From: Pycnopodia helianthoides
Lineage: Eukaryota > Echinodermata > Asteroidea > Forcipulatida > Asteriidae
Reading direction: 5' to 3'
Assembly (NCBI GenBank): GCA_032158295.1
Contig: CM063243.1
Coordinates: 13,174,931 to 13,238,930, forward strand
DNA length: 64,000 nt
Below, in pieces: positions 12,770 through 23,830 of the stretch. The translations under genes and the position numbers were made by a program. The notes below the pieces were generated by a model. The model made no database searches. It was not told where the DNA came from and was given only the letters and a program-made list of their open reading frames with translations. Positions within the stretch are counted from its first letter, which is position 1; every line of letters starts with the position of its first letter.

Positions 12770-13240
12770 CACAATCAGGGCTTGAAGTACCCACAGGAAC
12801 ACAGGCAAGAGTCCAGTAGTTCTAACACTTGGCCAGTAACCCCGGAACTGAACAAGTCCAGTAGTTAACCAGGCCTTGCGTTTAAGCTTTTTGTAAAGTA
12901 GCCCGCTGGGCCAGTAAACTGTGGATTTTACTTGCACCCAGGAAGTTTTAGTAGCCAAGATTTTAAACAGGAATTACCATAAATGTAATGTTCTGATGTG
13001 TTAATGTTAACGATCACAACCAGTTTAATGATCAAATGAAGTTATATTCACACACTCAATAAGGATTAACACATTTTATACATTAATTATTCAAATCTGA
13101 AAAGGAAGAAATGAGCATTTTAAACAAGTAGGTTGCACAGTTTTTAGTAGCCCACAGGGCAAGTTGAGAAGTGGTGTTTACTAGCCCATAGCATTTTTTA
13201 CTAGACAATGTATGCCGGGCTAGTGTTAAGGGCAAGCCCT
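12770..13240. repeat. Dispersed repeat, 'gggcttgaagtac...gccctg' family
   Basis: This copy carries blocks 'aggccttgcgtttaagctttttg', 'gtagcccgctgggccagtaaactgtg' and 'tgtatgccgggctagtgttaaggg'. The same blocks, in order, occur at 48535-48875 and in reverse complement at 50020-50382. Ends of the type AGGGCTTG/CAAGCCCT are inverted, suggesting a non-autonomous DNA element. The minus-strand open frame inside it is spurious. Confidence 0.75.
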
Positions 13241-14987
13241 GTTAACCAAACACATCTTTTAGACGATTTACTAACTCTTAAGGTAGGTTCATCGTTTGAT
13301 AATGACCCCGAAAAAAGATGGGAATGGTAGTTAGCCTTGTGCGAAATTGTTGTCTGAAATGCCCCTGTTGATTAGAATTTAATAAAAAACATATATCTGA
13401 AATATGATTCATGCATGAATCCCTTCTCAGATTTCTGAGGGTTGGTGTCCGTTCACGAATGCTGCGGCTGGAGATGTGATTGGTACGCACATGTACCTGC
13501 CTACCTCACTAAGCATGGATGGGTTTGACGTTTGCGTGAAAATACTGCAATTTTTTTGCTGCTTTCTCAGCAAGTAGACACTGCATTCAGCTGAAGTGAA
13601 ACTTTCAAAGGTGACTTTCATTGTATCTTTCTTTATAATTTTGCCTAGATAAATAGGCTTTACGTTGACAAAACCAAATGATGACCCTTACCTTTAAGCT
13701 TTCAATTCCAAATCTCCTCCATAAAAGGCAAGCAAATATTAAATAAGAGTCTTGTTAAGTATTTTCTGGTCCAGTGAATTGAAAGTTCTGAGCTACATAC
13801 TGTACATGTAGTGTACAAGACCTGCCGATTAGTGGAGAAATTTCTTGAAATCCTGAGGTCTGATAATATAGCTCTGCTAAAGACTTTTTAGTCAAGGCCA
13901 TCATGGCCTTAGCCACAAAGTGAATGGAGAGGTAGACGACACGTGAGTGGCAAAGTCATGAGGTCTTTTCTAACTTGATTTTGCATTTTTGTTGTTGAAT
14001 TCATAAAGATTCAAACATAAATTACTCATAATTGTAAGAAAATAAGTAAAGTGCTGAAAGATTAACCAATCACAACATTGCTCAATACATGTAGGTTAAT
14101 GTACGGTGACCTCCATCGCTTATGATTGGTTTAGAATTTTGCTTTCTCGTTAGGCTAGCAAAAATTAAGCAATAAAGAAAAACACTAGAAAAGGCCTCCC
14201 AAGTGTGCTGTGGTCTCGGTTCCAGTCGCTTTGCGACCACACAGATGTCTAAGCCATGAAGACCTTGACGAAAGGCTACTTAAGAGTAAGACTCTACTTC
14301 TGTGTACAGAAAGCCTATTTCCAATTCCATTTTCACCTTTGGGGATACACTGAAAGATTCTGACCAGGTACTGCAGATACAGACCTGGTACACTGCATAC
14401 TTTATATTATTAAATTTTGGTAGGAATTAGTGTGAGTTTCGCTGCCCGCTTCTTTTGATCTGGAGGTACATGTACCCTCATGTAGTGACTCATTACTCTT
14501 AATAATAGATAACCCTTCCAACACAATCATTCCGCCCCCCTAAGATTTAGACAGGTATTAGTCTGCCGGCTATTTCCCTCAAGCGTAAAAAACAACAACA
14601 CAACAACAATTTTTCACAGCTCATGTAGATGACCAAGTGCTAAATGTATAATGTTACATGTACACGCTCCACCTGCACAGCCTTACAAGAAGCCGTTCAG
14701 TCAAATACAATCAATGTTTGAAGTGTGGTCAGCCTGCCAGTCCCAGGGGCTTTTGTTTGTCCCAAAGGATGAGGTAAAACTGTTTACCTCCTCTCCGGTC
14801 AACGTACTTAGGGTCAAGTGTTATCGAAGATACATTTACTTGGCACATGTAACTAGAACAATAACTATTCTGGGATCGTAAACATGAATTGTAAGTCCAG
14901 CTGTTCATATATGTATCCTCTTTATTAAAATGTTGTCAGTTTTTTTTAATGCACAAAACAGAATGCATGATTGTTTTGGGGTATGTC

Positions 14988-15380
14988 TTAAAGGAACATT
15001 ACAGAATTGTTTTTTGCTAACAAAACAGTTGCTTGCAGTGTCAAGCACTTTATGTAATCCACCATATACATAAACTGACAAACCTGTAGAAGTTTGAGAT
15101 CGATCGGCCATCTGGGTCACGAGAAAATAGTGAAAAAACCGATTACACATTTGCATGAAATCATATAGATTCAACAAATGAATAAAACGCTCACTGAGCG
15201 ATAAACTCCAATCAGAAAATTAGTTTATTCATTTCTCATCAAATATGGCATTTCAGACAGAATATGTCAAGGGATGTTTTCTATATCATCATCATTAGAC
15301 CATGTAAGTTTTATGTAAATCTGTGATCAAAAAGTATATTTACAAGTTTTTTTCTTACCAATTCTGTAATGATCCTTTAA
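14988..15380. repeat. MITE-like element with TTAA ends
   Basis: The left end TTAAAGGAACATTACAGAATTG is matched, inverted, by the right end CAATTCTGTAATGATCCTTTAA, about 20 bp with few mismatches. Both begin or end in TTAA. The 393-bp interior has no long ORF. The terminal design resembles the element at 1511-1822 (TTAAAGG...), but the interior differs, so these are probably two families mobilised by similar machinery. Confidence 0.75.
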
Positions 15381-15400
15381 TGTATTTATGTTAAACTTTG

Positions 15401-16496
15401 CAATTTTGCAAAATAGAGGAAATGGAAAAACCACCAAACTCTCTAGAATGTTTTTTCAGTTTTCTATTGTACTAATTAGAGGAAATCGGTTGATCAGCTG
15501 AAAAGTTGAATGCCTGGAATGTTTTTGTATACAATCATTCTAATGAATTTTTATTTGTTTCAAAAAACACATCAGTCTACCAGTACAAATCACATCCAAG
15601 TTATGTACTTTTATGATGGCCAGCAAATAACGTTTAAAAACTAAGTCCTTAAAAGATTTCTAAGTGAACAATTGTTGCGTACAAAATAGAATAGCAGTAG
15701 CAGCAGTACAACAATTATCAAATCATTCAGGTTTTAATATTTTGGCACATGTATTGTGTTGTTGAAAAAGTTAAAATGTTGATTACACTTTCACTTTACA
15801 CACGTACTTTATTTATGTGCAAGTTCTTTTTATACGTAGAATGTATGTAAACTATGAAAAGTTATAACTTCAGGATATTTGTCATTTGAATAATGAAACC
15901 ATTACATCTGAAGTCAAATGAGTTGTATTATTCTAGCCACAGAAAACCTTGAAAACCCTGGGCTGAGTATGTCTGTAATGTGGGATGTAATCTACACCTA
16001 TGCAAAGGTATTTTTCTTTTCAATTTTGCAAAATAGAGGAAATGGAAAAACCACCAAACTCTCTAGAATGTTTTTTCAGTTTTCTATTGTACTAATTAGA
16101 GGAAATCGGTTGATCAGCTGAAAAGTTGAATGCCTGGAATGTTTTTGTATACAATCATTCTAATGAATTTTTTATTTGTTTCAAAAAACACATCAGTCTA
16201 CCAGTACAAATCACATCCAAGTTATGTACTTTTATGATGGCCAGCAAATAACGGTTTAAAAACTAAGTCCTTAAAAGATTTCTAAGTGAACAATTGTTGC
16301 GTACAAAATAGAATAGCAGTAGCAGCAGTACAACAATTATCAAATCATTCAGGTTTTTGTCATTTGAATAATGAAACCATTACATCTGAAGTCAAATGAG
16401 TTGTATTATTCTAGCCACAGAAAACCTTGAAAACCCTGGGCTGAGTATGTCTGTAATGTGGGATGTAATCTACACCTATGCAAAGGTATTTTTCTT
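15401..16496 (+). repeat. Head-to-tail direct duplication, 620-bp unit
   Basis: The sequence starting CAATTTTGCAAAATAGAGG at 15401 restarts at 16021 and is nearly identical, with single-base changes in A and G runs. The second copy lacks 142 bp found at roughly 15735-15876 of the first, then resumes at GTCATTTGAATAATG (15881 and 16359) and continues to about 16496. Near-identity indicates a recent event. It is non-coding. Confidence 0.95.
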
Positions 16497-17183
16497 ATAG
16501 ATTTTGTTAATCCTTTTCCTGACTTGGCCTCCATGGGCTTAGAGTCTTATTGATTGACAATTCAACATAATTCAAAGTCTCATTTTTCAAATCACCCATA
16601 CGTATGATGTTAATGTTCACATGTTATGATGCGGAGTGCTGCTGAAACCATATGAAATGCGTTGTGAGATGTATACATGTACATGTGGTATTTGTGCATA
16701 TAGAAAGAGTTAGCCCTCCATCCAGCAACTAAAAAAGTGTTGATGCTTGTAATGTCTCAATGCCAATGAGCACAGCCACAGTCATGGGTACACTTTTTGT
16801 TACAAAGACACCAAATGAACAACACATAAATATTGATTATCTCTTTGCAGATCTAGTATTCGACAAACTCAAGTACTTTCTACTCTTCATTCACACAGTG
16901 CTGGTTAATTAATTTACAAACAACATTGAAATAACTGTTACACCACTGGTTTTCAAACGGTTGTTCATAACATGGACACGAAAACAAAGTGTATCCATGA
17001 ATGTGGCTGTGCACCAATGCAAGTTCATACAGAAACAGAAAATAATGAGGAATGAGCATCACTGTCAACTTGATTAAATTGTACTTTACAATTTTCAACT
17101 TTTGCACAATCCTCACACAACAGCATTATGGCTAAGAATAACCTTTGCCCACATGTAGCTTTTTGTATGTGTTTTGGTGGTGG

Positions 17184-17211
17184 TGGGGGGTGGGGGGGTA
17201 GGGGGTAGGGG
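17184..17211 (+). other. G-quadruplex-type G-run cluster
   Basis: Four runs of 6, 7, 5 and 4 G are separated by T, TA and TA. This fits the usual four-tract quadruplex pattern with very short loops on the plus strand. Its location is about 2 kb from the promoter at 19.3 kb. No function can be inferred from sequence alone. Confidence 0.7.
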
Positions 17212-17704
17212 TGGCTAACAGGCTAGCACAACGACCAACAATTAAAACCATGAAAAGATTTCTCGGCACACTGGACACTTAGCATTGGCACACTGGTCAA
17301 ATGCCACCAGCCAGCTAGTGCTTGTCAACATAGCATGTCAAATTTTCTCAGAGTTACATATTGTTCAAAATGGCTAATAAATTGCTTCATATGCAATTTC
17401 CACTTATAAATACATCAATGCTTATGGTTTAAAGGTTTCCATTTATCCAGGCTACAAAGTTTTTCTTTACCACACATACTGTACCTGTAAATCCATTCAT
17501 AAACTTATTTATTGTTTCAATGTTCCTATCAATTTTGGGGGGAAATAGGAAGAAGAAAAAAACGACAGCATTTTTTCCCTTCGACGTCGCAGTATGTACC
17601 GTAAGAACAAACAGAAGCATGAAACTTCACTTTTGTCAGGGAGAGCTACATGATGTCTCCTCTCACAAACCTGCAATTTTCTTCCAAAGTTGATATGTAG
17701 TATC

Positions 17705-17880
17705 ATATGCTGGGCTTGGAATTACAAGTACGTCCCAGATACCTATGGCCTATATTAATGTTGCCCTGGTCTTGGAGACTCTTGGCCTTGGTGCCCCTTC
17801 AAATTTCCCATAGACTTGAAGATTTTCCAACTTGAGAGGGCCCTTTGCATAATGTGATTGTACTGCCCTCTCAATCAAAC
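17705..17880 (+). repeat. Dispersed repeat, family of 4262
   Basis: The order 'gccctggtcttggagactcttggccttgg', 'cccttcaaatttcccatagactt', 'gggccctttgcataatg', 'gccctctcaa' matches the copies at 4262, 8870 (reverse) and 36240. It is non-coding. Confidence 0.7.
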
Positions 17881-17919
17881 TTAACATGAAGTTCCATGCC
17901 TGCTGAGTACTCCTACATG

Positions 17920-18011
17920 TAGTCCTAGAACTATGACTTTGAGGTTCGTTCTGCTATCATCTCCACGAACGTGGAGACGATGGCGGAACGAACCTCATAG
18001 TTCTAGGACTA
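17920..18011. repeat. Fold-back inverted repeat, arms about 40 bp
   Basis: TAGTCCTAGAACTATGA at 17920 and its complement TCATAGTTCTAGGACTA ending at 18011 enclose further pairing: GAGGTTCGTTCTGC with GCGGAACGAACCTC, then ATCTCCAC with GTGGAGAC, around a GAAC loop. The left arm has a small insertion (CTTT region). The result is a near-perfect long hairpin. It is non-coding. Confidence 0.9.
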
Positions 18012-18108
18012 GATATTTACGGAGTATACCATGACACTGCATCAAACCATGAACGAAAGAAACAGTCCAACTGCCACTTTCTCACTCGGTATGACTATGA
18101 ATCATTAG

Positions 18109-18641
18109 TTGAACCATGGGGGAAGGAAATACATGGAGTTCGAACGAACCCAACATCACTAAAAGAACAGAGTAGGCTGCCGCGGTATTTTAAATAGCGT
18201 GCGGTCCAGCTCATACCAGACTGAATTCTGAGGCGGTGACGTAACCGTTCAGCAAATCGCGCGTGCGCAATTCCAATCGTTAAACAACAATCTCTGTATG
18301 TGGCATAGGCAAATTAGTGTATTTTTAAATGTATAACATTTCTGGAACACTCTGGATGCCTCGAAAACATACACGAATGGACGCGGAAAATTGCAAATTC
18401 TACAACCATTGACTTTTCAAGCACTGGAGATCACTGGAAAACCACTAAAATCATTAAAAAATGATTATGTATTTCCCTCGAAATTATAAGACTATCTTGC
18501 GTGCGCGAACTATTCTGTTCTCCAGTAATGGTCAGTTTCGGCGGCCGACGCTGTGCACACAGGATTTTATCACCGCTGCGCGGTTCTTTTGATGTTGGGT
18601 TCGTTCGAACTCCATGTATTTCCTTCCTCCATGGTTGAACA
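18109..18641. repeat. About 530-bp element with about 50-bp inverted termini
   Basis: The left end reads TTGAACCATGGGGGAAGG and continues to CGAACGAACCCAACATCA. The right end reads TGATGTTGGGTTCGTTCG and continues to CCTTCCTCCATGGTTGAA, the reverse complement with one or two mismatches. The interior is CpG-richer than its surroundings (for example gcgtgcgcgaac) and carries no long ORF. It looks like a non-autonomous DNA transposon sitting under 1 kb upstream of the bidirectional promoter. Confidence 0.8.
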
Positions 18642-19199
18642 ACAATTTATTATTTGGTTAAATATAAATAAAATACTGCTAACTAAGTGACTGACTATAC
18701 AGTATACCTTTCTTTATGTCTATACCAACCCATGCATTAACTATCATATTTTGTCTCTAATCTAGTATAAATGAGACGGGGGTGAAAAAGTGATGGTATT
18801 TTTATAATTCATTTTGCCATCTTTTCTCAGTTCAACATTAATTTAATAATTAATATTTTCACGTGCAACCAATGACCGTATAAACTTCTCATTTGAACTG
18901 CAACGATTGTTCATGTTTACCCTTTGTAGCACGCCACGGTTATTCTTGCGTAAAAATTTCCGGGTGAAGTCAATCTAAACCATCTGTGCACACACGCAGT
19001 ATACTGAACCAGTGCAGTACTCACACACACACACACACACCCGACCCGAGAACCGAACCCAAGGAAGTACCACACTCCGCAGTTCTGTGGCGTTCTAATT
19101 TAACACTAAAGTTTTGAGTGCCATTTTTTTCTTTGCACGCTTCTCTTCGACAATTTTTGAAAGCTCTATTAATTCATGATTAAGTGGGAGCTCACTAAC

Positions 19200-19276
19200 C
19201 TTTTCCGGTGACGTTGTTGGGTCGGGGAGTTGTTTTTCGCCCGTTTAGAAGGTTGAGGTCCACCGCCGGTCGCCAT
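19200..19276 (-). CDS. First coding exon of an unidentified divergent gene
   Basis: On the minus strand an ATG in good context (GCAAAATGGCG) opens a 25-codon frame, MATGGGPQPSKRAKNN..., ending CGG AAA AG at a consensus donor (AAAAG|GTTAGTGAG), intron phase 2. The peptide is basic and resembles the low-complexity N-terminus of many nuclear proteins, with a KRAK cluster, but I do not recognise the family. The exon lies head to head with LIN52, 193 bp between start codons. No second exon was found between 1 and 19190, so the rest is either far to the left or missed. The case rests on start context, open frame, donor and position in a promoter-like region. Confidence 0.55.
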
Positions 19277-19469
19277 TTTGCAAATTTCCTTACGTGTGTG
19301 TAGATTTGATCCGATTAACCGACCGATCCCGCCAGGCCGCTACACTACCAGCCACACGGTACCGATAATTCCAGAAACAGCAAATTTTTCCCGCAACTTA
19401 CACAGCGCCACCATGTGGTGAGAAAAACAAAATAATCTCATGATCTGTCACGTGATATATTCCGTAAAA
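19277..19469. promoter_or_regulatory. Putative bidirectional promoter
   Basis: This 193-bp gap separates the start codons of the unidentified minus gene and LIN52. It is richer in CpG than the surrounding kilobases. It holds a palindromic E-box-type site TCACGTGA at 19448-19455, 15 bp upstream of the LIN52 start codon. Such sites bind bHLH-zip factors (USF/MITF/TFE class). There is no clear TATA box for either direction, as is usual for housekeeping divergent pairs. Confidence 0.5.
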
Positions 19470-21150
19470 ATGGCAGCGTCAAGTTCGAGTGCGGGTAAAT
19501 TAATTTATGTTTTCCTTGATTAATTTTAGTTTGTGGCATAGTGTACTTTGAGGCCCTTTTTTCTTAACTCAAAGCTGGGATCTAAATTGAGTTACACATG
19601 ATTCGATCAAGCAACATTTCAAACATGAAATCAATTGCCAAACATTAAGATCTTGCCTAAAAAACTAACGTTCTTTTCTAATTTCAGTTCACCATACGGA
19701 CACGACTATCCGATTAATCTCAGTTGCCCTGAGCCTGAACCCCTGAACATTTTAGACTGCAACGTTTTCCCTGACGTGACATTTTACAGTCTTGATTGAT
19801 TGTTTGTTGGACAATAAGTTGATGGCTGGACCACTGCACTAGCCGCCTAGTAATCACGAGCCTAATGCTGCTTTGCTTTGACTCTCGAATTAATCACTGA
19901 GCATCGACACTCGTTCCCAGCACTTGGTCATGTCAACGAACCATGTCAACAATGCAATCAAGCAATTGTTTGTTGCTTAACCAAAGTAATGATGTGTTTT
20001 GCTAGACTAGAAAAAGGATGCAGATGTAGAATTTCCCCCACTAAACAAAATGTTAACCTCTTAACTATACCTACTTTCCTCCTCGCTCATCCGATCGATC
20101 AACTTTTGCACATGAAGGTCTTGTATTGTAATGAGTTTATTAAAGTAAAATTGAGCCGATCAACTACATTCTTTTCTTGTTTCCATTGTAGATATCGACA
20201 GGACTCTATTGAGCTTTGAAAGTCTTGACAGAGCTTCCCCTGAACTTTGGCCAGAGCAAAGTAAGCCTTTAACAGGAAAATATATCTTCATATCTTTATG
20301 TAGCACTGATATTTCTTTTAATTAAAAAAAAATCTGTAATAATTCCTTCATTTAATGTTTCTTTTTCAGTTCCAGGCGTTTCTGATTTTGCTCCCATGAA
20401 AAGTGTAAGTATTACTTTTTAAAGAGTTAAAGGGACTGGTATAATTGAGATTGGTTCTCTCCAATAGTGCAGTACTTTGACCCTAATCCTGTTTGGATTC
20501 ATTGTTTTAAGACTTAGCAATAAAATGGAATGAACTTTCTGTCCCACTCAACAAAACTTTTGTTTCTTAATTTAGCCCCTGGGTAATACACAAGTTGCAG
20601 AGGCACAACCGTGGGAAGCAGACCTGGAACAGAATGACATTGATATGCTGAATGGTAAGTCGATGCCCTCACCACTCCTTCCCCATCTGGTGCCAAGAAG
20701 GTCAATTGAGCAAGTACCCAACTATTGCCTTCATGATGGGCAGTCTGTATTAACAGTATGTGATAGTTTCTTCTGGTTACCTTGCTTGGAATTTTTTTTA
20801 AATGTCGCTGAAAACGCCAGTTAAAAATTGTGCCATTTGTCATCTTTCTCTTGCAGAGCTTGGCAGTCTTACCACAGCCAACCTGATGGAAAAGGTCAAA
20901 GGGCTACAAAATCTAGCCTACCAACTTGGCTTAGAAGAGTGTAAGTATGAATGTGATCAGTAAACAATTTCTTTTCTCATTCTGGCTTTTTACTGTTGAT
21001 GACCCATTCCGAAAAACGTTTTATTAGTCTGACTGAAATAAATGATCAGTTCAATAGTTTTGATTGTGAATGTTTGTTTATCCTGCAGCTCGAGAGATGA
21101 CAAGAGGCAAATTCCTAAACATTCTGGTGAACGGAACAAAGAGGAAGTGA
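19470..21150 (+). CDS. LIN52: LIN52, MuvB/DREAM complex subunit
   Basis: LIN52 is a small nuclear subunit of the MuvB core, which joins p130/p107-E2F as DREAM to repress, or B-Myb to activate, cell-cycle genes. Six exons: 19470-19494, 20192-20260, 20370-20404, 20576-20654, 20857-20940 and 21089-21150. All have GT-AG ends and compatible phases. They total 117 aa; the human protein is about 116. Near the N-terminus the pocket-protein motif LxSxExL is intact (LLSFESL, residues 14-20). It is followed by RASP with Ser24 at the position of the DYRK1A-phosphorylated serine that switches MuvB towards DREAM. The C-terminal half (NDIDMLNELGSLTTANLMEK, then LQNLAYQLG and SREMTRGKFLNIL) is the conserved region that contacts LIN9 and B-Myb. 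The ATG has an A at -3 (AAAATGG). It is divergent from the exon at 19200-19276. Confidence 0.96.
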
Positions 21151-21289
21151 CCTTTGACTGAACCCACTTTGAAAGTCTTCCATCGAAGAACCCTTTTAAA
21201 CATTAAGACCATCTCGTGTTAAAATTGTGCATCACCAGGGTTAAATATCATAGAGCTGCTGACACAGACAATAGTACTTCACAATTTTT

Positions 21290-21432
21290 CCTCTTAGGAA
21301 AAAAAAAACAGGAAACCAAACACAGATGGTACATGTGACAAGGTATTTTGACTGGTAAACCTTATTCTGGTAATCATAATTTTGTTGTGCTTGGCTACTT
21401 TTTGTGCTTAAGCAGCTCTATAAAAAATTGGG
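21290..21432. repeat. Degenerate GGGCCC-element fragment in LIN52 3' region
   Basis: The blocks 'cacagatggtacatgtgacaaggtattttgactggtaa', 'cttattctggtaatcata' and 'tttttgtgcttaagcagctctat' match the interior and right end of copies at 25370-25556 and 37080-37200. The left end is lost. It lies just downstream of the LIN52 stop codon, so it probably forms part of the 3' untranslated region. Confidence 0.6.
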
Positions 21433-22403
21433 CCAAAACATATCAAAACAATTTTCTCAGGAGTTTTTAAAAATTTTACTTGTGCCGTTTCTGAGAGCGT
21501 AGATCGTGTAAATACACTCAATCTACAGTCACATGTATATTTGTTTTGATTCAGCATATGCTCTAATATCGTGAAACACACCCTTGTTGCTTCGGCTGTC
21601 AAACACTAACTCCATCGAAAAACAAGTAGCGTTTTTTTTTCTTCAGAATTTGGTGTTGGGTAAGGGTCAATGTGTCTGACCAGTGTAGTCTAGCAGATAC
21701 ATATACTACAAAGATACATAAGTACTGGATTTGGTTTCTTCAATGTGCATACATGTACGTATGTACATAAAAAGCCATGGTAGAATAAACACGGAAGTGA
21801 ATTCAATCGAGACCAACTTTCATGGCACTATTTTACCTTGAAGAATCTGCGCAGAATAAGGGCAGCAGACAATTTGTCACTTTTGTAAGCATTAGGTAAG
21901 CAAGGATGTTAACGTGGCCTCTATACCTAGATCACATTGTTGCATAAGGCGTTTTAACAGCTTACTTTGGAGGCTACCAACTGCACTACATGCAAACAAA
22001 ACAGCTTGTCCGAGGGACATCTTTGTAACAGTCTTGCTACCCCCAAGATAACTACATAAAATGTGATTTTTTTAAAGGGTTGATTGCCTTGGCCAGGCTG
22101 CCTGTATTTAGCCGAAAAGACAATGCCCCTAGGTGGGGTAGACCCTTTGCTTTGCACAAGGTGAGAGAATCGTTACTGCCAACACAACACTGTGGTTCAC
22201 CGTGTCAGGAAGTTTGGCCTCAATACTAATACATATATGATGAAAATATTTGAAGTCATTGAATCATATTTTATTGTGGTGTCATGAGGTTGATAAGGGA
22301 TTTTTTTTAACTGTAAGGAGCTGATTACTTTTTGACCCAATAATGATGATAAATTTCTTTCTAAGAACACATGTATTGTAAATAAGTAAATTTGTGTTGA
22401 ACA

Positions 22404-22409
22404 AATAAA
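22404..22409 (+). promoter_or_regulatory. Candidate polyadenylation signal for LIN52
   Basis: AATAAA lies about 1.25 kb after the stop codon, in an AT-rich stretch directly before a SINE. A second AATAAA occurs at 21784-21789. Which is used cannot be told from sequence. Confidence 0.3.
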
Positions 22410-22430
22410 GAGCTGATTGATTTCAAAAAA

Positions 22431-22690
22431 GTTGCATCCCCTTAAACTTGAGTGTGATCCCTGGTTATATGGCAGTTACAGGTTGAATGGCTTCTGACTG
22501 GCACCCCGAACAAAGTTTTTGACTAAATAGGGAGCCGCCATTTTTAGGGCTAGATAGCTCAGTTGGAATAGTGCCTGCATGTTAATCCGGAGGTTTCCGG
22601 TTCAAAAACCGCTCTGATCAATTTTTCTTTGTTCAACCCAAAATTATATAAACTTCACTCAGTCAGATTCCCATGTGGTTTATTACTTTG
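22431..22690 (+). repeat. tRNA-derived SINE, family A
   Basis: A head with 'gcatccccttaaacttgagtgtgatccctgg' precedes a tRNA-like body: TAGCTCAGTTGG (box A), a GCATGTTAATCCGG middle and GGTTCAAAAACC (box B). Then come 'caatttttctttgttcaaccc' and a tail ending GTGGTTTATTAC. The same architecture recurs at 33525-33795 (+), 38255-38500 (-) and 47738-47890 (+), with a tail fragment at 46830-46890 (-). Confidence 0.85.
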
Positions 22691-22989
22691 TAAATAAAAC
22701 ATATTTTAAAAAACCACTTTGTACATTGTTTAATCCACTTGCTTCATTTATTGTGTCTTAAAAAAAAGGTATTCAAAAGCTCAAACAATGTGAAGAAACA
22801 TACAGAGCACTTGCTAACCCTTTAGAGACCATTCATTTATGTATAATCATCATCATACACCCAGACATGGCTAGAATATTTTTGATTTTATGTCAATTTT
22901 CTCAAAATAAATGTCTGGAAAAATAAATTACAAAATAGAAATTTTGTTTCATTGGAAATTGTTCATTCAGGTCATGGCCTATACTTTGA

Positions 22990-23420
22990 CCGGGGACTGA
23001 TTTCATAAAGCTGTTAAGCAGAAAATACTGCTCAGCAAATTTCTTTGCAAAGCAAAAATTGAATGGGGCACCAGTCACTGCAATGTAGGCTTGATAGAAC
23101 TTTGGCTGGTTACCTGTTTCTGCTAGGCAAGAGTATTCTGTGCTTAGCAAGTTTCTGTGCTTGCAAGCTTTATGAAGTTGGGCCCTGTTTGGTCGAGTGG
23201 AAGTACAGTCTGGCCGGGTCCGCTATTATCCCTATGGTTAATCTATCCAGGGCCCAATTTCATAAAGCCATAAAGCAGAAAATTGTGCTTAGCAAATTTA
23301 GCAGGGAACCAGTTAAAAACAAGATACATCATGTGTTTCGGCTGGTAGCTAATTTCTGCTTAGCAGAATTTTTCTGTGCTGAGTCATTTTTTGTGCTGAA
23401 AAGCTCTATGAAATCGGGCC
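22990..23420. repeat. Two adjacent degenerate GGGCCC-type elements
   Basis: One copy runs from 'ctgatttcataaagctgttaagcag' (about 22998) to 'gctttatgaagttgggccc' (about 23185). A second starts GGGCCCAATTTCATAAAGCC at about 23250 and ends 'agctctatgaaatcgggcc' (about 23420). Both have inverted ends and share interior blocks with 25109-25556. The overlapping plus-strand open frame is spurious. Confidence 0.75.
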
Positions 23421-23579
23421 GTCTTGGCATATGTGATGTAATTCCATCATATATCATGCCTACATTAGACAACATCTCAGAAATGATGTACACACACACG
23501 GTATACAACACCCAGCCATGAAACCACAGTTGTTTATACAACTGTTGCAAGAGTCATTCATATTTACAAGTCAAGTCAA

Positions 23580-23830
23580 GTCAATTTGACAAGGCATTTA
23601 CAGTGATTATTTACAATGGTGAGAGTCATTGCTGACAAAAAGGTCTGAAAGATGGACTCGGGACAAGGAGGCATGCTGAAATGATGGAATTTCCACTTTT
23701 TTTATAACTTTTGGAGTTACAGGTTCCAAGGAGCTTTTGGGAACAGCACCCTCAATGCCAGAGGAGTAGAGCAAAGAGAATGATGTCTTCATGAACTAGA
23801 AAATCACAGCTTTTGTTTTTTCACAAAGCA
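23580..23830 (+). repeat. Dispersed repeat with second copy at 42590-42790
   Basis: 'ggtgagagtcattgctgacaaa', 'aggtctgaaa', 'ttggagttacaggttccaaggagcttttgg', 'agcaaagag' occur here. They recur in the same order at 42590-42790, inside the ENT intron beside the duplicated helix-1 exons. The class is unknown and it is non-coding. From 23831 to 24270 I see nothing but AT-rich unique sequence. Confidence 0.7.

Noticed and set aside
13660..13720. Minus-strand exon of the unidentified gene ending TTAAAG|GTAAGG
   Set aside because: The donor is good, but no convincing acceptor or coding stretch lies upstream; only a ~25-nt fragment could be proposed.
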